The notes beneath the pieces were generated by a model. It was not told the origin of the DNA, searched no databases, and saw only the letters and a program-made list of their open reading frames with translations. From Delphinus delphis (Eukaryota > Chordata > Mammalia > Artiodactyla > Delphinidae), in the NCBI RefSeq assembly GCF_949987515.2, contig NC_082702.1:50251600-50315599 (forward strand): a stretch of 64,000 nucleotides of DNA. Reading direction: 5' to 3'. Position 1 is the first letter of the stretch. The number at the start of each line of letters is the position of its first letter. The translations under genes and the position numbers were made by a program. Positions 58,421-64,000 of the stretch are shown here, piece after piece.

Positions 58421-58434
58421 TAGGAGACGGCTAC

Positions 58435-58949
58435 CTTAAACCAAGCTAATATAAGTAGCTGACACATCTGGCCTCAAAAGTATTCCTAGAAAACACTTCA
58501 CAAAACAAATTATTAAAATGTTACAATTGAATTTATTTCCTCATCAAAGATTCTGTGGCCAAAAGCACCAACTCTGCAAGAGGGCTACAGGTAAAAACCT
58601 GTAATGATTTTATTGTTATAGGAAAACTGCTGCTCTGGGTTGTGAAGTGGACAAGGTACTAAATACTTTCTTTGCCCAGAACAGATCCTTACCTCTAACA
58701 CGTAGCCACGTAGAAGGAAAATGAACATACATGTCTGATACGTGGCCTTCTTTCTTGAGTTGAGCATCACACAGTATTCTGTTGGGATGGATCTCCTCCT
58801 AGAGAGGATAACACATCATGTGTCTGTCAGCGAAGACTGAGCAAGGCTTGTGCCTGTGCCTTCTTTTCTGATAGGAAAGACCATGATGCTCTGACAGGAG
58901 GGGGAAGGGGAGGAGAGGTGGGACAGGTTAGGATCTTGGGATAGGTCCT
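58435..58949. other. unique DNA
   Basis: No gene or repeat was recognised. Confidence 0.4.
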
Positions 58950-59200
58950 ATCGCTAAATGTTCACCAGCCTCTTTGCCTTTTCTCCTGGCCGCATCCCTA
59001 ATGGTTAGATGTGGTCACATGACTGAGTTCTAAACAATGGAGTGAGCCTCGGGATGGAACTAGCCTGGATCTCTGAATGTCTTCATGGAGCAGGCCTCCC
59101 TCTAGGCAGTAAGGTGTTACAGGAACAAGAGATAAGCTTGTGTTAGGCCTCAGTGACTTTGAAGTTCACGTGTTATAGCAGGTAGAGTTATCTCAGCTAC
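58950..59200 (+). repeat. old interspersed repeat, family not assigned
   Basis: Same type of phrase as at 6980-7250 ('ggtcacatgactgagttcta'), then 'ggaactagcctggatctctg' and 'gtgacttt'. The family name is not certain. Confidence 0.4.
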
Positions 59201-59378
59201 CACAGGAAGGTGGGACTGGTGAAGCTTTCCATCTTTTTTGAGAGCTGGCCCTTGTCTGTTTTTTCCATGAGTCCAGTATGACCACGTGGCACACGTCCTT
59301 GTGCCGTGTTTGTCTTCAGCAGAGCTTGGCTTTCTTAGGAGCTTTAACAGGTAACCTGGAAGTCCCCACTCTCTAGTT

Positions 59379-59604
59379 CAGGAGTCAGCAAATGCTTCTA
59401 GAAAGGGCCAAATAGCTCCTATCTTATGCTTCACAGACCGTGTAATCTCTGTTTTCGATTACTCACTTCTGCCGCTGTAGTGTGAAAACAGCTATCGAAG
59501 GTAAAGGAATGAATGGGTGTGGCTGTGTGCCAATAAAACTTTATTTACAAGAACAGGCTGCAGGCTGGAATTGGCCCCCGGGCTGTGATTGGCCAGCATC
59601 TGCC
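59379..59604 (+). mobile_element. hAT-type nonautonomous DNA transposon, diverged
   Basis: 'caggagtcagcaaatgcttc', 'agaaagggccaaatagctcc', 'gaatgaatgggtgtggctgt' and 'ccaataaaactttatttaca' follow a familiar mammalian DNA-transposon consensus. The right terminus is decayed. Confidence 0.75.
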
Positions 59605-59985
59605 CCGTGTGATGTCCCAGGTTGGCAGAGGATCCCGGCATCAACTTTTTTCAGAGCAATATTGATATACCTCTGAAATAAGTCAACTGGCTTATTTAAC
59701 AGTATACAAGCACCCTCAGGATCCTTCTACCGAGAGTACCACGCGAATCCTCCCGTATCTGGAACACCACTGTTAGAAATGGCCAGATTTTCCTTGTCCG
59801 TTTTTGTGATGTCCTCTGTGGTATCTGTCGATCAGTCTCTGGCGTTGTGGGTAACGTGTGCAGGGGATGTAACAGAAAGAAGAAAAACAAGGAAGAAGGG
59901 ATCACACGCAGAGGGAGAGTTGATATTTTTGTACAGTTGGCTCATCAAGGTTCCAGTATCCAAGTCTGACTTGATTTGTCATTTT
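59605..59985. other. unique DNA
   Basis: No gene or repeat was recognised. Confidence 0.4.
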
Positions 59986-59998
59986 AAGAGAATATGGA

Positions 59999-60432
59999 GG
60001 GCTTCCCTGGCAGTCCAGTGGCTAAGACTCCGGCCTCCCAATGCAGGGGGCCTGGGTTCGATCCCTGGTCAGGGACCTAGATCCCACATGCCGCAACGAA
60101 GGATCCCACCCCGGCAACGAAGATCCCACATGCCGCAGCTAAAGATCCCGCATGCCGCAACTAAAAAGAAAAAAGATCCCACACATGGCAACGAAGATCC
60201 CTCCTGCCATGACTAAGACCTGGTGCGGCCAAATAAATAAGTGAATTATTTAAAAAAAATAAATAAATAAACCATTGTTTAAAAAGTAATGCTCTGTGGT
60301 GACCTCAATGGGAAGGAATCCAAAAAAAGAGAGGGTATATTATGTACGTGTATAGCTGATCACTTTGCTGTACAGTAGAAACTAACACAACAGTGTAAAG
60401 CAACTGTACTCCAATTTAAAAAGAAAAAAAAG
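59999..60432 (+). mobile_element. CHR-type SINE joined to a LINE-1 3' end within one TSD pair
   Basis: The left part (59,999-60,265) is a tRNA-derived SINE variant: 'gggcttccctggcagtccag', B box 'gggttcgatccctgg', then six tandem 'gatccc..atgccgcaac' units and (AAAT)n. The right part (about 60,290-60,430) is a sense L1 3' UTR: 'gctctgtggtgacctcaatg' and 'gaaactaacacaacagtgta', then 'ccaatttaaaaag'. A perfect 12-bp TSD, 'agagaatatgga', occurs at 59,987-59,998 and 60,433-60,444 and encloses both. It is either an L1 nested in the SINE tail or a chimeric retrocopy. Confidence 0.88.
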
Positions 60433-60444
60433 AGAGAATATGGA

Positions 60445-62009
60445 CTAATATTTGGGCACAATGAAAGAACCCTGAACCCGAGCCCAGATCCAAGTGTCTC
60501 TGAGCGCCTGGCCCCCTCTACCACCACTCCATCAGGAGCCAAGCCCTGGCCACCCATTTTCGGGGACCTTATTTCAGAACTGCTGAAGTCCATGTGACCT
60601 CAGCTCCAGCAGCAGAGGCTTCTGTGACATCCGCGCATGAGTCCTTCCAGGAAGGAAGGCGAACTCTGGGGAGGTCTCCATTTCCTGTCGGCCATGGCGG
60701 GTTTTATGCACACAAACGCTCTCTTCTGTCACTCTGTCACAGCACATTATGTCAGGAAAGAGGAAAGAGTTCAGCCTGTGAATCTCTATCCCTGGCGCGC
60801 GGGGTGTTGTGTTGTCTCGCGTGTGACTTGTCGAGAGCACAGGGCTCACAGCAGTGTCAGGGTCCCAGTGCCACAAATCACTTCACATCTCCGGCTAGGA
60901 GAGATCTCTCGCCATCGCTGGTGGGTGTCCCCCAGACGACGCTCAGAGCAGGCGGGGACGATTAATCCGGATCCCGACCCGGGCTCGCTGACCGCTCCAG
61001 CAGGAGTGCAGAAGTTACAGCTTGAAGCCCAAGTGCCACCTGGCTGCCTTCTCCAGTTCAGTCAGCCAGGATCCATCTGATACAAAGACCTTGACCGGCC
61101 CAGGAATGCGGATGCTGTGTCAAAAGGTCATGGCTCAGAGCCAGAAATGCACCACGCTGACCTCCCGTTCTCCTTGACGTGGACTTGAGGGGTGTCCCGG
61201 GGTCAGAAGGATATCCAACGCCAGCTTGTCTGAGATGGCATGGAAATGCAGGGGAAATGTCAAGATTAACTGGGGCTTAGGGAGACATTTACCGAAACAG
61301 GAGCACACACACCCCTGGCTTCGTCAGCATTTCCCCAGGCGAGATGAGTCAAACATTTATATTTTTACATATGCAACACGCTTGCAACTTCCAACCAGGG
61401 ATGGTAGAAAAACTTATGGAAAATAGTTAATCAAATTTTACAAAGAAGCCATAGGTAAAAGAGCTTCCAGACCTCCAGCTTTGAAAGTCACCTGGAGGAT
61501 ACCAGCCTGACTCAGAGCTTTATGAAGGCCCATTCGTAATAGGCTCTCTGTGCGCCACGAAGAACAATTGGTTTGGACGTGAGCTGGTTTCTGTTTTTAG
61601 ACTCCAGGCCCACAATACCCTAAATAGGTTGGGGCAGTGCTGATTGTACCCATCTTTGCATCGTAGTGAATTTTCTTGTGATGGTTTCACGTAAGTGATC
61701 TGCAGAGATTTGAGGCTATGAGGACAGGAATGGCAAACCCACAGCCTACTTGGCACCATTCCCCAATTCTGGGTCCATGGCTGACATCGTTAATTCATCA
61801 ATATTTGCCTTTCCTCCCCAGCATGGCTGGGACTCCCAGGTCTGGGTTAATGCACAGCCCACCGGGAAACTGTTACCCACTGGCCAGGGTTAGCCCACTT
61901 GACAAAGCTTCTTTGCCACTTCTTGATCATCTCCAGTAGAGATTCTAAAGTGCAGCTATTTTGATGTTGTTATTTTCTTGAATTAAAGATTAATTGCACA
62001 GGAATTGAT
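60445..62009. other. unique DNA
   Basis: No gene was recognised. 60,780-60,990 is GC-richer with several CpGs but too short and sparse to call a CpG island. Frames at 60,594-61,080 on both strands show no domain. Confidence 0.45.
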
Positions 62010-62240
62010 TGGACATCTCTTGGATAACACGCATTGTGCTAGGCATGATAGTTTCAGGGTAAACAAGAAGTTCCCTCTGACCTCAGGGACTCAGGAAAAC
62101 TCGGTATTTCAAGGTCATGCGACAAGGTTCTACAAAAAGGATGGTCAGGGAACTCAGTGAAGGGACATTTATCCCAAACTAAGTAGAAGAGGGGTCAGAG
62201 AAGGCTTCTTGGGGAATAACCCTGGGGCTTACCCACCATG
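62010..62240 (+). repeat. L2 fragment
   Basis: 'cgcattgtgctaggcatgat', 'gttccctctgacctcaggga' and 'gagaaggcttcttggggaat' follow the L2 order. Confidence 0.6.
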
Positions 62241-63017
62241 GTGATTCAAGGACAGCTTTCAAAAAGAACCAACCCACCAATTTGACAGCAAAGTAGGACT
62301 CCAAGATTTATAACCTCTGTTTTTCTAAAGCACACGGGAAGGTCTTTATGATCTGATATCTCCTTGCGTCACAAACCGAAAGAAGAATAAATTTATAAGT
62401 GGGCTGTGCTTATTAATCCAGTCCCGGCTTTATTGTTTTAAACAGCATCATCTTTGGCATGTGAATGGTTTCCTTTTCTTTTTCGACAGCGATATTTTCC
62501 TGCACTGTAGCAGCAGTAGGTCAGAATGCGTTGGAAAATTAAAAAAATATTTTCCCAGCAAAGGCAAGATATTTCACGTCGGTTCACACTGGGAACCTTG
62601 CAACTTATTTTATCCCTTTTCCAAGCACATCTTGAAAGGTTGAAAAAAATGGATGGCGAAACTGGAGGGTATCTCATTTTTTAATCCATTGTTTTAGTGA
62701 GAGTTTAGAACTTTCCTATAAAATGTGCCGGTTGAGAAAAATTGGAAAAGACCTCTTCAAGGACTTTTCCGTATGCTCCCTCATGTTTCAAGATGCTTCT
62801 GGTATGACGGCGCATATGTCTTTATTTCTCTGTGGGGCTCTCCATATTCAGAAGCCAAGGAAAGTGAATTCATTTTGTGTTAATGAGAGAGCTGCCGTAC
62901 GTGGGCCCAAAACCTCTGTGTCCTTTTCTTCTTGGGCTGCTGAACTCGGCAATTCTCTCAAAATGTACTCTCCAAAAATTTCCATCAGGACTTTCCCCAA
63001 CATTTAAACAGTGAGTC
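62241..63017. other. unique DNA
   Basis: No gene or repeat was recognised. Confidence 0.4.
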
Positions 63018-63023
63018 CAGGAC

Positions 63024-63372
63024 TGTGTACGGCCCCGGGCGTCCCCGGGAGTCCCGACCAGCAGGACAAATCCTTGTGAGTCCCAGGAGGAACCTGTGGG
63101 GGTTGAAAAAAGGGGGAAGGGCAGGAGACGCGAAAGAATGGAGGCAAGACAGAATCCTGATCAAGCCTCAAACTTTTATTGCTGCGGTAGCTGTATTTAT
63201 ACACTGCAGAGAAAGGGGGGCGGGATTCAGAACGAGGGAAGTACTTGGCTAATCATCATTGGTGCTGCGTGCGCGGGCTTTCATTTTAGGCGCGAACTTC
63301 TATCTCATAAATCAGGAAGAGAAGCAGGGTGTCGGCCATCTTCTAATGGCGAAAACTTCTTGGCTCCCAACA
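63024..63372 (-). mobile_element. solo LTR of a class II (betaretrovirus-like) endogenous retrovirus
   Basis: On the minus strand the element begins TGTTGGGAGCC and ends ...CCGTACACA, so it has TG...CA termini. It contains a TATA-like 'gtataaata' (plus-strand complement about 63,194-63,202) and, just downstream, AATAAA (complement at 63,175-63,180). A perfect 6-bp TSD, 'caggac', occurs at 63,018-63,023 and 63,373-63,378; six bases is usual for class II elements. The close TATA-AATAAA spacing fits betaretrovirus-like LTRs with a very short R. No gag, pol or env sequence adjoins it, so it is a solo LTR formed by LTR-LTR recombination. It encodes nothing. Confidence 0.88.
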
Positions 63373-63378
63373 CAGGAC

Positions 63379-64000
63379 AGTGAGCCCTGCTAGTCAGAGC
63401 ATACGCAGATGCAGCCAGAGCCCTCATCCCATCCCTTCCTTATGAGAGGCAATCCTGGCAGAAAAGAGATGACCTACTGAAATTGGCTAATTTGAGGAGA
63501 GTTTAATAAAGAGACTATTTATAAAGGTGGGGACAGGGTCTAAGTACAACCATAAGAGATGGGGAATTTCCCAGGAGTAGTGACGAGGGTGGCTCTTGCC
63601 ATCCTGGACCGGAAGGAGCGAGGAGAGGAAGGAGGAAGCAGGTATTGGAGCCAGGTGAGGGTCTCTGGTTGGAGAGGACCACCTGGCAGAGGCTGTAACC
63701 TTTGGTTGGGGAATTCTGCCTGCCTGTGGTGACACCCCTCCCTCCCAAGGAAAGGTCCCAGGGTAATAAACGTTCTCCCCCATTATTCAGGCCCACCCAG
63801 AAACCAAATGATGAAAGGAACTCACTAATATAGGTCATATTAGTCAACTTTTCCGGGCATGGAGCCGAGTACAAAAGAGTGGAGAATAAACCTGGACAGG
63901 AAATTGGAAGACTCTAGCGTAGCTGTCAGGTTACCTTCCTATCAGAAAAAAAGGCTACTGGTTCTAGTCTGTACCCTACCCCTAGCCTGTCATCTCTCAG
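63379..64000. other. unassigned sequence, possibly an old repeat
   Basis: 'gagagtttaataaagagact', 'atttataaaggtggggacag' and 'gtcccagggtaataaacgtt' feel like an old interspersed repeat, but I cannot assign a family or edges. No gene was recognised. Confidence 0.35.

Noticed and set aside
57832..58449. Longest open frame in the window (205 codons).
   Set aside because: It runs from unique DNA into an antisense SINE and its T-rich tail. No domain is visible, and the C-terminal half is SINE.
60080..60230. Regularly spaced about 21-bp repeats resembling a CRISPR array.
   Set aside because: The units are contiguous variants of a SINE module without distinct spacers, in a mammalian genome.
60780..60990. 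Possible CpG island.
   Set aside because: Too short and with moderate CpG density. No promoter or exon evidence.

Overview
This 64 kb window looks like mammalian, intron- or intergenic-type nuclear DNA, most probably from a cetacean (whale, dolphin or porpoise). The main evidence is the interspersed repeat set. There are eight short (about 210 bp) tRNA-derived SINEs of the cetacean CHR type, which read 'gggcttccctggtgg' at the 5' end and 'cgtaccgc' plus poly(A) at the 3' end. There are three longer (about 360 bp) CHR-1-type copies with (AAAT)n tails, and one variant copy. They sit beside LINE-1 3' ends of the whale/artiodactyl type. I saw no ruminant Bov-B or Bov-tA elements, no primate Alu and no rodent B1/B2.

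I found no convincing protein-coding exon of a host gene, no tRNA, rRNA or snRNA gene, no CpG-island promoter and no CRISPR array. Almost all open frames longer than 60 codons are chance frames, SINE-derived frames or LINE-1 ORF2 remnants. The LINE-1 ORF2 pieces are the only recognisable protein-coding sequence: a broken endonuclease-tail/reverse-transcriptase block on the minus strand at 12.7-14.8 kb, and three C-terminal pieces near 12.6, 45.3 and 53.7 kb.

Layout. 0-11 kb: largely unique DNA with two plus-strand SINEs, two truncated minus-strand L1s and old MIR/L2 remnants. 11.8-15.2 kb: one internally deleted L1 that retains its 5' UTR and 3' end and is bounded by a 17-bp target-site duplication (TSD). 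Its 3' side carries about 65 bp of non-L1 sequence and a second L1 tail, which suggests a 3' transduction. 15-31 kb: unique DNA with SINEs, L2 and MIR. 31-45 kb: tetranucleotide repeats, a Tigger/MER2-like DNA transposon, hAT-type elements and several old L1 fragments. 45-54 kb: L1 3' pieces flanking a repeat-poor stretch (about 45.9-49.4 kb) rich in TAATTA motifs that could be a conserved regulatory region. 54-60 kb: three minus-strand young SINEs and one SINE/L1 composite. 60-64 kb: mostly unique DNA with a solo class II endogenous-retrovirus LTR at 63.0-63.4 kb.

Nothing here amounts to a new multi-gene system. The best leads are the transducing L1 with tandem 5'-UTR monomers, the SINE/L1 composite, the solo LTR and the candidate conserved noncoding blocks. 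Repeat family names are from memory of consensus sequences read by eye, and edges of old repeats (MIR, L2, L1M) are approximate.
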